A DNA stretch of 54,310 bases from an uncultured Phocaeicola sp. (GCA_958434805.1 CAUBDX010000022.1:1-54310), one strand, 5' to 3'; counted from the first letter of the stretch, positions 8,739 to 17,777 are shown. Made by a program: numbers and translations. The notes: generated by a model from the sequence alone, not told the origin.

Positions 8739-9731
8739 ATGGCAGACAACTATATCGAAAGACAATACGAACAATACCAGGCACGTAAAGCTGCTTGGGA
8801 AAAAAGCCGGAAACATAAAGCAAACAAGAAGCCTGTTACACGCCGGTCCGAAGTACTCTCTCAGAGTCAGGTAAAGAAGGTGGTTGCCGTTCATGACTTA
8901 TCGGGAGTGGGACGTGTCTCGTTGATGGCAGTCATACCCATCCTCTCATCCATGGGGTTTCAAGTATGCCCGCTTCCTACCGCCATTCTTTCCAATCATA
9001 CCCAATATGCAAACTACTCTTTTCTCGATCTTACAGACGAAATGAAGCATATCATCGGAAATTGGGAAAAGCAGAACATCCACTTCGACACATTTTATAC
9101 GGGCTATTTAGGCTCAGCACAGCAGGCGCAGATTGTAGAAGACTTTATCTGTAAATTCCGCCGCCCTACCGATTTAGTAGTTGTTGACCCGGTATTGGGC
9201 GATAACGGGAAACTGTATAAAGGAATATCCGATGAAATGATTACAGAGATGCGCAAGCTGATTTGCCATGCAGACATCATCACACCGAATCTGACCGAAC
9301 TGTTTTTCCTTTCTGAAAAGCCCTTCCAAGATACAGTTTCGGATGAAGAGCTGAAACCCATCTTAAAAGCACTTTCCGACAAAGGTCCGGAGATTGTCAT
9401 TGTAACCAGTGTACCTGTTGCCGGAAATCCACACATGACCTCGGTTTATGCCTATAACCGCATCGGCAACCGCTATTGGAAAGTGACCTGCCCTTACCTT
9501 CCGGCACACTATCCGGGAACAGGTGACACCTTTACCAGTGTGATAACAGGTGCACTCATGCAAGGCGACAGTCTCCCTATTGCCTTAGACCGCGCTGTTC
9601 AGTTTATCCTTCAAGGCATAAGAGCCACCTTCGGCTATGAATATAATAACTTGGAAGGAATCATGCTGGAGAAGGTTTTACATAACTTAGACATGCCTAT
9701 CCAGATAAGCAGCTACGAGCTGGTTGAATAG
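8739..9731 (+). CDS. Pyridoxal/pyridoxamine kinase family protein
   Basis: This ribokinase-fold enzyme probably phosphorylates vitamin B6 vitamers (PdxY/PdxK type). Visible motifs are VHDLSGVGRVSLMAVIPIL at the start of the domain, LPTAILSNHT, VVDPVLGDNGKLY, ITPNLTELFFL and the catalytic GTGDTFTSVITGAL. The 330-residue protein has about 43 extra charged N-terminal residues (MADNYIERQYEQYQARK) compared with E. coli PdxY. I start at 8739; a longer in-frame extension into the divergent helicase gene is not credible. It is convergent with the pabC-like gene 13 bases away. Confidence 0.88.
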   Translation: MADNYIERQYEQYQARKAAWEKSRKHKANKKPVTRRSEVLSQSQVKKVVAVHDLSGVGRVSLMAVIPILSSMGFQVCPLPTAILSNHTQYANYSFLDLTDEMKHIIGNWEKQNIHFDTFYTGYLGSAQQAQIVEDFICKFRRPTDLVVVDPVLGDNGKLYKGISDEMITEMRKLICHADIITPNLTELFFLSEKPFQDTVSDEELKPILKALSDKGPEIVIVTSVPVAGNPHMTSVYAYNRIGNRYWKVTCPYLPAHYPGTGDTFTSVITGALMQGDSLPIALDRAVQFILQGIRATFGYEYNNLEGIMLEKVLHNLDMPIQISSYELVE

Positions 9732-9744
9732 ACGGAGGGAAAAA

Positions 9745-10341
9745 TTATCTTAAAGGCATGATAGCACTACAGTCTATTTCTATTTCTCCAAAACCGATCA
9801 TGGCATTAAACAGACGGATTTTCTGAAAACCAGACAAATCATCTACGTGAATATCCAAAGGGTGAATCATACCGGCGTCCAGCAGGAAAGCCCTTTGGGT
9901 TCCCTCAAGCAGAGGAGATGCAGGGGTATACCAGTCTGTGCCATCTCCTAATGCAATATTGGCAATGGAAGTGTCTGTAAGCAATCCGCTGCGCACAATC
10001 AGCACGTCGTCAGCCTCTCCGCGACAGGCAAACAGAGCATTTAAGCCCGAACGGTCTGCCCGCTTCCTCCGGTATTCAATCTGTCCACCCGGTACCAGCT
10101 GCAGCGAGCGTACCGGACGTATCTGATAAGGGAAAAATTCCACCGACTCTACTTCACGACCATACGTCACCCGGCAGCGGGTTCGCTCTTCATAAGGAGA
10201 AGCATCTATATAAGTTTCAAGAGAAACAGACCGGTCAACTCCCCACACTTCACGGCACACCTCATTCATTCTGCGGTCATGGTAAGCGATATTACACAGC
10301 TGCCCTTTCTCTATCCGGATGGTTTCAATATATCGGCACAT
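9745..10341 (-). CDS. Aminotransferase class IV (PabC-like aminodeoxychorismate lyase)
   Basis: This 198-residue class IV PLP-fold protein overlaps the end of the pabB-like gene by 17 bases. The likely reaction is 4-amino-4-deoxychorismate to p-aminobenzoate plus pyruvate, for folate synthesis. The probable PLP lysine is in YRRKRADRSGLNALF, and the C-terminal part has TDTSIANIALGDG and a PLLEGTQRAFLLD segment typical of the fold. It is shorter than E. coli PabC (269), as in many Bacteroidetes versions. The assignment rests on the pabB neighbour; a generic branched-chain-type aminotransferase is less likely. Confidence 0.8.
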   Translation of the reverse strand: MCRYIETIRIEKGQLCNIAYHDRRMNEVCREVWGVDRSVSLETYIDASPYEERTRCRVTYGREVESVEFFPYQIRPVRSLQLVPGGQIEYRRKRADRSGLNALFACRGEADDVLIVRSGLLTDTSIANIALGDGTDWYTPASPLLEGTQRAFLLDAGMIHPLDIHVDDLSGFQKIRLFNAMIGFGEIEIDCSAIMPLR

Positions 10342-11320
10342 ATACTTTCTTTTTCATTTCATCATATTCATCGTTCACGTCACTCTGAAACGTAATTCCT
10401 CCCCCGCTTTTAAACATCATGCGATTCCCCTCTCCCTGCTCAAGAAAACGAATCAGCACCCCGCTATCCAGATTATCCCCGTCAAAATATCCCATCACTC
10501 CGGTATAAAAGCCGCGATGATACGTTTCCGCCTCCTTGATAATCTCCACCGTTTTCTTCTTCGGGGCACCGGTGATAGAGCCCGCAGGCAGCAAACGGAA
10601 AAACAAGGTTCCCAACTCCTCCCTGTAGTTTTCCGGAAGCCTTCCCCGTATTTCCGAACTCATTTGAAGCAGCCGCCCCGTATGCGTACGCAACTCGTCC
10701 AGATAGCGGTAACGGGTCACGGTCACTTCCGTAGCAATCTGACTCAAGTCATTCCGTATCAAATCCGTAATCGTAGCATGTTCAGCAGCCTCTTTCTCAT
10801 CATTGAGTAGAAGTTCACGTGCATTCGGAATTGAGGCGTCTATCGTGCCCTTCATCGGATGCGAATAAATAAATCCGCCGTTAATACGCACAAAGATTTC
10901 AGGAGAAAACACCGTAAAGCCATCTTTTACCCAAAGTTTGTATTTTGCCTCGGCATGTTCAAAAAGCTGAAGCAGTGACAAGTCGGTCTCCACCGGTGTA
11001 GCACAGGTTAGATTCGTCAGAAAAGAGTTTCCGGCATATAAGTTCCGGTATACCACATCGAACGACCGGGCATACGCATCGAACGACTGCGGATAAGCCT
11101 TCCATTTAAAGTGAGCCGGATAAGGTGTATGAAGCCTATCATCATTCGTCTTCCCCGAAAAATCAAACCGGATTTCATCGGCAGATACATCCTCCATCCG
11201 TTCTACCAGACAATGCTCCATGTCAAAATCAATCAGGAAAAAGAATGGAGTTTGGGTCTTCCCATACAGATTCATACGCTGTATAGCCTCTTCCTTCTTA
11301 TAGAATGTCAATTTTTTCAT
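10325..11320 (-). CDS. pabB: Aminodeoxychorismate synthase component I (chorismate-binding)
   Basis: This is a chorismate-binding enzyme of 331 residues, the minimal catalytic domain without the long N-terminal region of TrpE or E. coli PabB. Diagnostic segments are FSPEIFVRI, SHPMKGTIDAS, DLIRNDLSQIA, GSITGAPKKKTVEII, YTGVMGYFDG and a C-terminal FKSGGGITFQSD. With PabA-type glutaminase activity it makes aminodeoxychorismate from chorismate. No pabA is next to it, so the glutaminase must be elsewhere. It overlaps the pabC-like gene downstream by 17 bases and the DUF454 gene upstream by 4 bases, so translation is likely coupled. Confidence 0.9.
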   Translation of the reverse strand: MKKLTFYKKEEAIQRMNLYGKTQTPFFFLIDFDMEHCLVERMEDVSADEIRFDFSGKTNDDRLHTPYPAHFKWKAYPQSFDAYARSFDVVYRNLYAGNSFLTNLTCATPVETDLSLLQLFEHAEAKYKLWVKDGFTVFSPEIFVRINGGFIYSHPMKGTIDASIPNARELLLNDEKEAAEHATITDLIRNDLSQIATEVTVTRYRYLDELRTHTGRLLQMSSEIRGRLPENYREELGTLFFRLLPAGSITGAPKKKTVEIIKEAETYHRGFYTGVMGYFDGDNLDSGVLIRFLEQGEGNRMMFKSGGGITFQSDVNDEYDEMKKKVYVPIY

Positions 11321-11679
11321 GCATGTTTCGTTTTAAATGATAAAATATAACAGGTCACTCCTACCGCCACTGCAAGCATCAATATCCTTAATCCCCAGTG
11401 GGTAAAGATAAATACGGAACAGTTAACCGCTGTAAGCCATAACAAAAACAAGGTAATGATTTTTGCATGAAGAGGGATTGATTTATCTTCACGGAAATTA
11501 CGGATATAGACTCCCAGATATTTATGGTTGAGCAGCCACGCATATGCCCTTGGAGAGCTCCGGAAAAACAAGGCAGCAGCAAGCAGCAGAAAAGGAGTTG
11601 TAGGCAAAACGGGCAGGAATATCCCCAAAACGCCTAAAGCCAAAGAGACAGAGCCGATGAGCAGATAAATATATTTCAT
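11317..11679 (-). CDS. DUF454 (YbaN) family inner-membrane protein
   Basis: This small membrane protein starts MKYIYLLIGSVSLALGVLGIFLPVLPTTPFLLLAA, the DUF454/YbaN signature with a conserved PTTPF motif. It has about three or four hydrophobic helices; function is unknown for the family. The stop overlaps the pabB start (ATGA). I start at 11679; an earlier ATG at 11694 would add MYICI. A TATATTTG -7 element at 11684-11691 puts the predicted transcription start within a base or two of this ATG, so the mRNA may be nearly leaderless. Confidence 0.85.
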   Translation of the reverse strand: MKYIYLLIGSVSLALGVLGIFLPVLPTTPFLLLAAALFFRSSPRAYAWLLNHKYLGVYIRNFREDKSIPLHAKIITLFLLWLTAVNCSVFIFTHWGLRILMLAVAVGVTCYILSFKTKHA

Positions 11680-11683
11680 GATG

Positions 11684-11691
11684 CAAATATA
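11684..11691 (-). promoter_or_regulatory. -7 element directly at DUF454 start
   Basis: The minus strand reads TATATTTG, a perfect -7 match, only 5 bases upstream of the ATG at 11679. If used, the pabB operon transcript would have almost no 5' leader. Confidence 0.35.
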
Positions 11692-12137
11692 CAATGAAAA
11701 GACTTAGGAAACAGCATTTATGCTGTCTTATTAAAAAGATTCTGTGACTTGTGGTAAAACAGAGCGTATCCTCATCTTGTGATTAGGGCTAACGACTCTC
11801 TCGCAAGCAGAAGTTCTGACAAACATCTTCGGATTTTCTTCTTGAACTTTCCTGAGTATGAAGTAAAAAAGCAAAAGCAGGAAACAGGCAGTACTGCAAT
11901 ACTTTCACGGAAGTCTTGGAATACGTTCACAAGCGTACCGGAATACTTCGGCGGAAGTACAGAAACGCCTCCGCACCTCCACCTGCTACGCAGCGAAAAA
12001 GTCTGGTTTCTCATAAAAAAAAACTAAAAACAGGTCTTTGAAACAGCACTTCTTTCTTTCGGAACATTTTTACTGAAATTCAGAGGGCTGATATTTCCCA
12101 TTTTATGCCGTTCTTTGTATGCCAAAAAGAAAAAAAC
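11692..12137. other. Gene-poor stretch with an overlapping open frame on both strands
   Basis: No convincing gene is seen here. Open frames of about 80 codons exist on both strands (minus 11772-12014, plus 11779-12027). The minus one, beginning MRNQTFSLRSRWRCGGVSV and rich in Cys, Phe and Arg, gives the impression of a sequence that recurs as small hypothetical ORFs in Bacteroides genomes. That would fit a dispersed noncoding repeat, but I could not verify it. No TAnnTTTG element precedes the downstream phosphoesterase gene clearly. Confidence 0.3.
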
Positions 12138-12944
12138 ATGAAAAAGACTTGTGTACTCCCGTTTTTAATGGGACTATTTTTATTTATAGGGTGTGACATG
12201 ATAGAATATCATCCCTATGATTTGGATATTCACGGAGAAACCGGTATCAATGCTAAAAACATCCAGCTGATTGAAGAGAAACTACACGGAAAAGAAAAAA
12301 TTTCTTTTGCAGTAATCAGTGATACGCAGCGATGGTACGATGAAACACAAGAAGTGGTGGATGTGATTAACAAACGCAATGATATTGACTTTGTGGTACA
12401 TACCGGAGATATTTCCGACTTCGGAATGAAGCTGGAATTTGAAAAGCAACGTGATATATTAAATGTACTCCGTGTTCCTTATGTATGCCTGCTGGGTAAC
12501 CATGACTGTCTGGCTACCGAACAAGAGGTGTTCAACCGGATTTTCGGACCGGAAAACTTTTCGTTCACGGCTGGCAACACACATTTTATCTGCCTGAATA
12601 CCAATGCGCTTGAATTTGACTACAGCACTGCAATTCCTGATTTCACTTTTTTGAAAGACGAATTGAAAAACCTTCCGGATCATGTCACCAAGACTGTAGT
12701 AGCGATGCATGCCAGACCTTTCTCAGAACAGTTCAACAACAATGTGGCAGAAGTGTTCCATCACTATCTTAAGCAGTTCCCCGGCTTGCAGTTCTGTATT
12801 TACGGACATGGACACAGCATTCAGGCCGATGATCTCTTCAAAGATGGAATCATGTACTACGAATGTACCTGCATTCACAAGCGTGCGTATCTCTATTTTA
12901 CCATTAACGAGAATGAATATACCTATGAAGTTGTTGATTTTTAA
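12138..12944 (+). CDS. Metallophosphoesterase lipoprotein
   Basis: This is a calcineurin-like phosphoesterase with a lipoprotein signal (MKKTCVLPFLMGLFLFIGC, Cys in lipobox), so it acts outside the cytoplasm. Metal-ligand motifs appear in order: AVISDTQ (Gln where many relatives have His), HTGDISDFG, LLGNHDC, a lone His in VAMHARP and YGHGHS. The substrate is unknown. I start at 12138, where the signal peptide begins; an ATG 33 bases earlier would spoil it. It overlaps the next gene by 20 bases, suggesting a coupled pair with an outer-membrane partner. Confidence 0.88.
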   Translation: MKKTCVLPFLMGLFLFIGCDMIEYHPYDLDIHGETGINAKNIQLIEEKLHGKEKISFAVISDTQRWYDETQEVVDVINKRNDIDFVVHTGDISDFGMKLEFEKQRDILNVLRVPYVCLLGNHDCLATEQEVFNRIFGPENFSFTAGNTHFICLNTNALEFDYSTAIPDFTFLKDELKNLPDHVTKTVVAMHARPFSEQFNNNVAEVFHHYLKQFPGLQFCIYGHGHSIQADDLFKDGIMYYECTCIHKRAYLYFTINENEYTYEVVDF

Positions 12945-13599
12945 TTTGTTATTTCTATTTATATATTGTGTTCCTGCTTATGGGGAACTACCTGAAACTG
13001 CCGCAGCAAACGACTCTTCCTTTACCCAAACCCGCCGCTGGGACAAAAGGGTTCATCTGAAATACAAGGGATGGCAGCGGTTAAAGCCAACGCTTATTAA
13101 ATGGCAATATGCCGGAGGGATGGGCGTATCCTCTTTTGGTATGGGATGGGATTATGGAAAGCGGAGACAATGGGAAACGGATTTTCTGATTGGGTACCTT
13201 CCCGCCAGATATGCCGACGAGTTTAAACTGACTTTCACGGTCAAGCAGAACTACATTCCATGGAGCATTACACTGAAAGACCGGTGGGTCATTGAGCCTT
13301 TCTACACCGGACTTTACCTGACCACCATTACCGGCGACGAGTTCTGGAAGAAAGAACCGGGAAGATACCCGAACTCTTATTATAATATATGCACGAAGGT
13401 GCGTCCATATATTTTTATCGGCCAGCGTGTAGGCTTTGATCTTCCCCATCCGGTACTGCGGAACATTTCTGCCTTTTATGAAATCAGCACCTGCGAAATG
13501 TATCTCATCAGCAAAGTGACCAACAAAGCATTGACCATGAAAGATATCCTCCGCTTTTCGTTCGGACTTAAACTGTATTTATTCCGCGAGCCGCAGTAA
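12925..13599 (+). CDS. Secreted or outer-membrane protein, unknown function
   Basis: This 224-residue protein has a signal peptide (MKLLIFNLLFLFIYCVPAYG) and then alternating hydrophobic and aromatic strands (for example WQYAGGMGVSSFGMGWDYG and WSITLKDRWVIEPFYTGLY) ending in LYLFREPQ. This resembles a small outer-membrane beta-barrel. No family name is claimed. It overlaps the 3' end of the metallophosphoesterase gene in another frame, so the two are co-transcribed. The start at 12925 is chosen for the signal peptide; 12913 is an alternative. Confidence 0.7.
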   Translation: MKLLIFNLLFLFIYCVPAYGELPETAAANDSSFTQTRRWDKRVHLKYKGWQRLKPTLIKWQYAGGMGVSSFGMGWDYGKRRQWETDFLIGYLPARYADEFKLTFTVKQNYIPWSITLKDRWVIEPFYTGLYLTTITGDEFWKKEPGRYPNSYYNICTKVRPYIFIGQRVGFDLPHPVLRNISAFYEISTCEMYLISKVTNKALTMKDILRFSFGLKLYLFREPQ

Positions 13600-13644
13600 C
13601 AAAGAGGAAGCACCTCATATCAGTCACTGAAAGATCTGTCTGGG

Positions 13645-14307
13645 CTACACTATGCGGTTTACCGTCAGATCCGGAAAATCATGGAGAAGCATCAGCAACA
13701 CTCCTTCCTCATTCATGCGCCGGGCTTTGATAACCATCGTTACCCGGTAGCATCCTTGAGCTTCCTCATTCATTTCATAGGAAGTAATCTGATAATCTGC
13801 CGAGGCAAACTTTGAAGAAACTGCCTTTAAAACGTTCCCATCCTTGGTAGAAAACTCTATAATCATATTCCGCATGCCGATACTCTTGAAACAATGACTC
13901 AGCGTTTCAAGTCCCACAAGCACCAGAATCGTTGCGGTTATTCCGATAGCATACATCCCGGCTCCCACTGCCAGTCCGATGCCCGATGTCGCCCATACAC
14001 CAGCTGCAGTAGTCAGTCCACGCACCACCTGCTTCTGCAGCAAGATAATCGTACCGGCACCGATAAAGCCTATCCCGCTGACCACCTGTGCAGCCAGACG
14101 ACTTGGGTCAAGCCGGACCAAGTCTTTTTCCAGTACATCCATAAATCCATACTGCGAAACAATCATCATCAGTGCACTCCCCAGAGCCACCAGGAAATGA
14201 GTGCGATACCCCGCCTCTTTGGCGCGGTATTCACGCTCCAGACCAATCAAGACTCCCATCAGTCCCGCCACAAATAACCTCAAACTAAAATCGATGTAGA
14301 TATTCAT
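13645..14307 (-). CDS. MgtC/SapB family membrane protein
   Basis: The N-terminal 130 residues form four or five hydrophobic helices with the MgtC/SapB signature GVLIGLEREYRAKEAGYRTH and VVSGIGFIGAGTIIL. A cytosolic C-terminal domain of about 80 residues follows. Family members modulate Mg homeostasis or F-ATPase in pathogens; the role here is not known. I start at MNIYIDFSLR (14307, 220 residues); an upstream ATG at 14331 is possible. The gene is convergent with the outer-membrane protein gene. Confidence 0.88.
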   Translation of the reverse strand: MNIYIDFSLRLFVAGLMGVLIGLEREYRAKEAGYRTHFLVALGSALMMIVSQYGFMDVLEKDLVRLDPSRLAAQVVSGIGFIGAGTIILLQKQVVRGLTTAAGVWATSGIGLAVGAGMYAIGITATILVLVGLETLSHCFKSIGMRNMIIEFSTKDGNVLKAVSSKFASADYQITSYEMNEEAQGCYRVTMVIKARRMNEEGVLLMLLHDFPDLTVNRIV

Positions 14308-14362
14308 TTCAAGTCTTATTTTATAATCCATTTTAAAGATAGAAAAAACTTAGAATATTTGC

Positions 14363-14370
14363 TATCTTTG
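14363..14370 (+). promoter_or_regulatory. -7 element of HAD phosphatase gene
   Basis: TATCTTTG matches TAnnTTTG 27 bases before the start codon at 14398. The -33 region is A/T rich without a clear TTTG. Confidence 0.45.
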
Positions 14371-14397
14371 CGAATGAAAAAAGTTCGATAATTGCTT

Positions 14398-15213
14398 ATG
14401 AAATACAAATTGCTCGTCCTCGATTTGGACGGAACACTTACCAACAAGAAAAAGGAAATAACAGAACACACACGCCAGACTCTGATTCAGGCACAAGAAA
14501 AAGGGCTGAAAATCGTACTCGCTTCAGGACGTCCTACCTATGGTGTGGCGCCACTGGCTGAAAAACTGGAACTTCAGAAATATGAAGGTTACATCCTCTC
14601 ATATAACGGCGGAGAAATCATTGACTGGAAAACAGGGGAACTAATGTATAAAAACCTGCTTGACCACGATGTTCTCCCTTATCTTTACCAATGTGCCAGA
14701 AAAAACGATTTTGCCATTGTTACCTATGATGGAGAATATGTGCTGACGGAACACCCGGATGATGAATATGTACAGAAAGAAGCCATTCTGAATGTCATGA
14801 AAACTAAAAAGGTAGCTAATTTTCTGGACGCAGTCAAACATCCCATCGCCAAATGTCTGATTGTGGGTGAACCTACCCGCCTGGCTGTTCTTGAAAAAGA
14901 GATGTATGAACATCTGAAAGACCGCATGGGGGTTTTCCGCTCAGAACCGTATTTCCTTGAGCTGGTACCTAAAGGAATAGACAAGGCACAGTCGCTTTCT
15001 GTCTTGCTGAAGGAAATCGGAATGACCAAGGATGAAATGATTGCTATCGGTGATGGCTTCAACGACCTTTCAATGATAAAATACGCCGGTCTGGGTATTG
15101 CCATGGAAAATGCGCAAGACATCGTAAAAGAAAATGCCGATTTCATTACCCTCTCCAACGAAGAAGACGGGGTGGCTTATGCAGTAGAAAAGTTCTTTCT
15201 GAAAAACGCATAA
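14398..15213 (+). CDS. Cof-type HAD-IIB phosphatase
   Basis: This 271-residue haloacid-dehalogenase-like hydrolase has motif I VLDLDGTLT (Asp nucleophile), motif II VLASGRP, motif III lysine in KGIDKAQSLSVLL, and motif IV GDGFNDLSMIKYAG. A large type IIB cap lies between motifs II and III. Members dephosphorylate sugar phosphates, FMN or similar small molecules; specificity cannot be read from sequence. I use the ATG at 14398 rather than a TTG 6 bases earlier. A strong shared terminator follows. Confidence 0.92.
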   Translation: MKYKLLVLDLDGTLTNKKKEITEHTRQTLIQAQEKGLKIVLASGRPTYGVAPLAEKLELQKYEGYILSYNGGEIIDWKTGELMYKNLLDHDVLPYLYQCARKNDFAIVTYDGEYVLTEHPDDEYVQKEAILNVMKTKKVANFLDAVKHPIAKCLIVGEPTRLAVLEKEMYEHLKDRMGVFRSEPYFLELVPKGIDKAQSLSVLLKEIGMTKDEMIAIGDGFNDLSMIKYAGLGIAMENAQDIVKENADFITLSNEEDGVAYAVEKFFLKNA

Positions 15214-15266
15214 CAACCCTATTCCATCCATTCTCCTGAAACGGTATATCTTTTAGGGAATTACAT

Positions 15267-15312
15267 AAAAAGAGAGCTCCCGGCAAAATCGTCTGCCGGG
15301 AGCTCTCTTTTT
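15267..15312. terminator. Strong bidirectional terminator
   Basis: A GC-rich perfect stem of 18 bp or more (AGAGAGCTCCCGGCA and its complement) with an 8-base loop is flanked by A and T runs on both sides. It separates the convergent HAD and serine palmitoyltransferase genes. Confidence 0.9.
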
Positions 15313-15372
15313 ATCTATATAAATATACGGCAAGCTGTTTTAACGCATTCTCACCGCAATCAGCGAACTCGG

Positions 15373-16560
15373 TTATTTCAAAAGATCCAACTGCTTGAAG
15401 CATTTAATCAACTTTTCGATAGCAAAGTCAACCTGCTCCTTGGTGTGGGTAGCCATCAGGGCAAAACGAACCAAGGTATCCTGAGGAGCACAGGCTGGCG
15501 GAATTACCGGATTGATAAACACGCCTTCATCAAAAGCTAATTTCGTAACTTCGAATGTCTTGTCTGTATCGCGCACGTAAAGCGGAATAATCGGACTTTC
15601 GGTTTCACCGATTTCGAATCCGGCATCACGGAAAGACTTCAATGCGTAATTTGTAATAGTCCACAGGTTTTTCTGACGTTCCGGTTCAGTCTTGAAGATA
15701 CGGATTGCCTCTCTGGCTGCTGCTGTAGCTGCCGGAGTATTACTTGCCTGGAATATATATGAACGGGCATTATGGCGTAACCAGTTAATGGTATCTTTAT
15801 CACCTGCCACGAAACCTCCGATTGAAGCCAACGACTTGCTGAAGGTACCCATAATCAAATCTACATCTTCGGTCACTCCAAAATGGTCGCACACACCACG
15901 ACCTTCACGTCCGAATACGCCCAAGCCATGAGCCTCATCTACGTAAACACTCGCATTGTACTTCTTCTTCAGGCGGATGATTTCCGGAAGATTAGCCAGA
16001 TCTCCTTCCATTGAAAATACACTGTCCACCACAATCAGCTTAATGGCATCGGGTTCGCATTTCTGCAATTCCTTTTCCAAAGCTTCCATGTCATTATGTT
16101 TATATTTCAACTGAGTGGCAAAAGACAGACGGCGGCCGTCAACGATAGAAGCATGGTCACGGTCATCGCAGATAATGTAATCTCCACGTCCCACTAATTG
16201 AGGAATAACACCTTCATTTACAGTAAAACCTGTTGAAAAACAAAGAGCCTCATCTTTGCCTACAAACTCGGCAAGTTCTTTTTCCAACTCAACGTGAATA
16301 TCAAGCGTACCGTTCAGCAAGCGCGATCCGGCACAGCCTGTACCGTATTTGCGAGTTGCTGCAATAGCCGCCTCTATAATTCTGTCATCATGGGTCAGCC
16401 CCATATATGAGTTCGAGCCGAACATTAATACTTTCTTTCCGTCCATGAATACCTCTGTATCCTGGGCACTGTCTATCTCACGGAAATAAGGATAAACGCC
16501 TCTCTCCATATACATTTGAGGCACTCTGAATTTACTTAATTTGTCTTGTAACAATCCCAT
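15373..16560 (-). CDS. spt: Serine palmitoyltransferase
   Basis: This alpha-oxoamine synthase of 395 residues closely follows the Bacteroides SPT sequence pattern from MGLLQDKLSKF to the end. It condenses serine with acyl-CoA, the first step of sphingolipid synthesis. Key parts: MFGSNSYMGLTHDDRI, GTGCAGSRLLNGT, DDRDHASIVDGRR, DEAHGLGVFGREGRG, and PLP lysine in MGTFSKSLASIGGF. The start is at 16560; extra upstream residues in the open frame are not family-like. It is divergent from a lipid-kinase gene (16743), plausibly also acting on lipids. Confidence 0.9.
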   Translation of the reverse strand: MGLLQDKLSKFRVPQMYMERGVYPYFREIDSAQDTEVFMDGKKVLMFGSNSYMGLTHDDRIIEAAIAATRKYGTGCAGSRLLNGTLDIHVELEKELAEFVGKDEALCFSTGFTVNEGVIPQLVGRGDYIICDDRDHASIVDGRRLSFATQLKYKHNDMEALEKELQKCEPDAIKLIVVDSVFSMEGDLANLPEIIRLKKKYNASVYVDEAHGLGVFGREGRGVCDHFGVTEDVDLIMGTFSKSLASIGGFVAGDKDTINWLRHNARSYIFQASNTPAATAAAREAIRIFKTEPERQKNLWTITNYALKSFRDAGFEIGETESPIIPLYVRDTDKTFEVTKLAFDEGVFINPVIPPACAPQDTLVRFALMATHTKEQVDFAIEKLIKCFKQLDLLK

Positions 16561-16601
16561 ATTATAATAATATAACTTTCTCCCAAAATTGTAAAATCGC
16601 G

Positions 16602-16609
16602 CAAAGATA
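16602..16609 (-). promoter_or_regulatory. -7 element of serine palmitoyltransferase gene
   Basis: The minus strand reads TATCTTTG, 41 bases upstream of the start. TTTG elements occur 12 and 23 bases before it, neither at ideal spacing. Confidence 0.45.
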
Positions 16610-16703
16610 ATCATTTTATCCCAAAACTGACGCAAACCAAAGGAAAAAACTCAACATCCAAGCAAATATCTGCAAAAAATATGGGTTTTTATTTTAAGAA
16701 TAT

Positions 16704-16711
16704 TAATTTTG
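16704..16711 (+). promoter_or_regulatory. -7 element of lipid kinase gene
   Basis: TAATTTTG matches TAnnTTTG 31 bases upstream of the start codon at 16743. Confidence 0.45.
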
Positions 16712-16742
16712 CGCTTCAAAGTTTCAGGAGAAAACCAAAAAT

Positions 16743-17777
16743 ATGGAGCAAAAAAAACGTATCATATTCGTTGTCAACCCCATTTCGGGAACAAATGGCA
16801 AAGAGGCTATTCTTCGGTTAATAGAAAACTTACTAGACCATTCCCGGTATGAATATACCATCCGTAAGACTCAATATGCCGGACATGCAACCGAAATCGC
16901 TGCCCAAGCTGTAAACGAACAGGCAGACATGGTGGTAGCCATCGGCGGAGACGGAACAATTAATGAAATAGGGAAAGCACTGATTCAGTCTCAAACCGCA
17001 CTGGGAATCATTCCTTGCGGGTCAGGGAATGGATTGGCACGACATCTGCGCATCCCTCTCGACCCTAAAAAGGCTATTCACATTTTAAATACAGGTATCA
17101 CTAAAAACATTGACTACGGAATCATTGACGGTCATCCGTTTTTTTGCACGTGCGGTGTGGGATTTGATGCCTTTGTCAGCCTGAAGTTTGCAGATTCGGG
17201 ACGGCGCGGACTGCTTACTTATCTGGAAAATACCCTTCATGAAAGTCTGACTTACCGCCCTGAAACGTATGAAATAGAAAACTCTACCGGTACGGTGCGC
17301 TACAAGGCTTTCCTTATAGCTTGTGCCAATGCGTCACAGTATGGGAACAATGCCTATATTGCTCCGCAAGCCTCGCTGACCGACGGTATGATGGATATTA
17401 CGATTCTGGAACCTTTTACGGTACTTGATGTACCCTCGCTTTCTTTCCAGCTCTTCAACAAGACAATCGACCAGAACAGCCGTATCAAGACCATGCGCGA
17501 TGACCGTATTGTTATCCACCGCACCGAAGAGGGGGTATTCCACTTTGACGGAGACCCTGCTATGGGAGGAAAAGACCTTGAGGTGAAAATCGTGCATCAA
17601 GGACTGAAAGTCGTTGCCCCGCTGAACCCGAAACTGATGTATGAACAGCCCACCAGCATTCTGCAGCATGTTACCGATTTCATCGGACGAAGACCGATTT
17701 CATCTAGTATCGCTGAAAAACACCGGCAGCTTCTTACGCTTAACCAGAACCTACTGAGAAGGCTCTCTAAAAAATAA
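16743..17777 (+). CDS. Diacylglycerol/sphingosine-type lipid kinase (DAGK catalytic domain)
   Basis: This soluble lipid kinase of the DAGK_cat/LCB5 family has 344 residues. It shows IIFVVNPISGTNGKE at the N-terminus, the nucleotide-binding VAIGGDGTINEIGKAL, IPCGSGNGLARHLRIP, and a C-terminal HFDGDPAMGG. Family members phosphorylate diacylglycerol, sphingoid bases or related lipids. Its divergent neighbour is serine palmitoyltransferase, so a sphingoid substrate is an attractive inference, but it is not shown by the sequence. Confidence 0.88.
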   Translation: MEQKKRIIFVVNPISGTNGKEAILRLIENLLDHSRYEYTIRKTQYAGHATEIAAQAVNEQADMVVAIGGDGTINEIGKALIQSQTALGIIPCGSGNGLARHLRIPLDPKKAIHILNTGITKNIDYGIIDGHPFFCTCGVGFDAFVSLKFADSGRRGLLTYLENTLHESLTYRPETYEIENSTGTVRYKAFLIACANASQYGNNAYIAPQASLTDGMMDITILEPFTVLDVPSLSFQLFNKTIDQNSRIKTMRDDRIVIHRTEEGVFHFDGDPAMGGKDLEVKIVHQGLKVVAPLNPKLMYEQPTSILQHVTDFIGRRPISSSIAEKHRQLLTLNQNLLRRLSKK

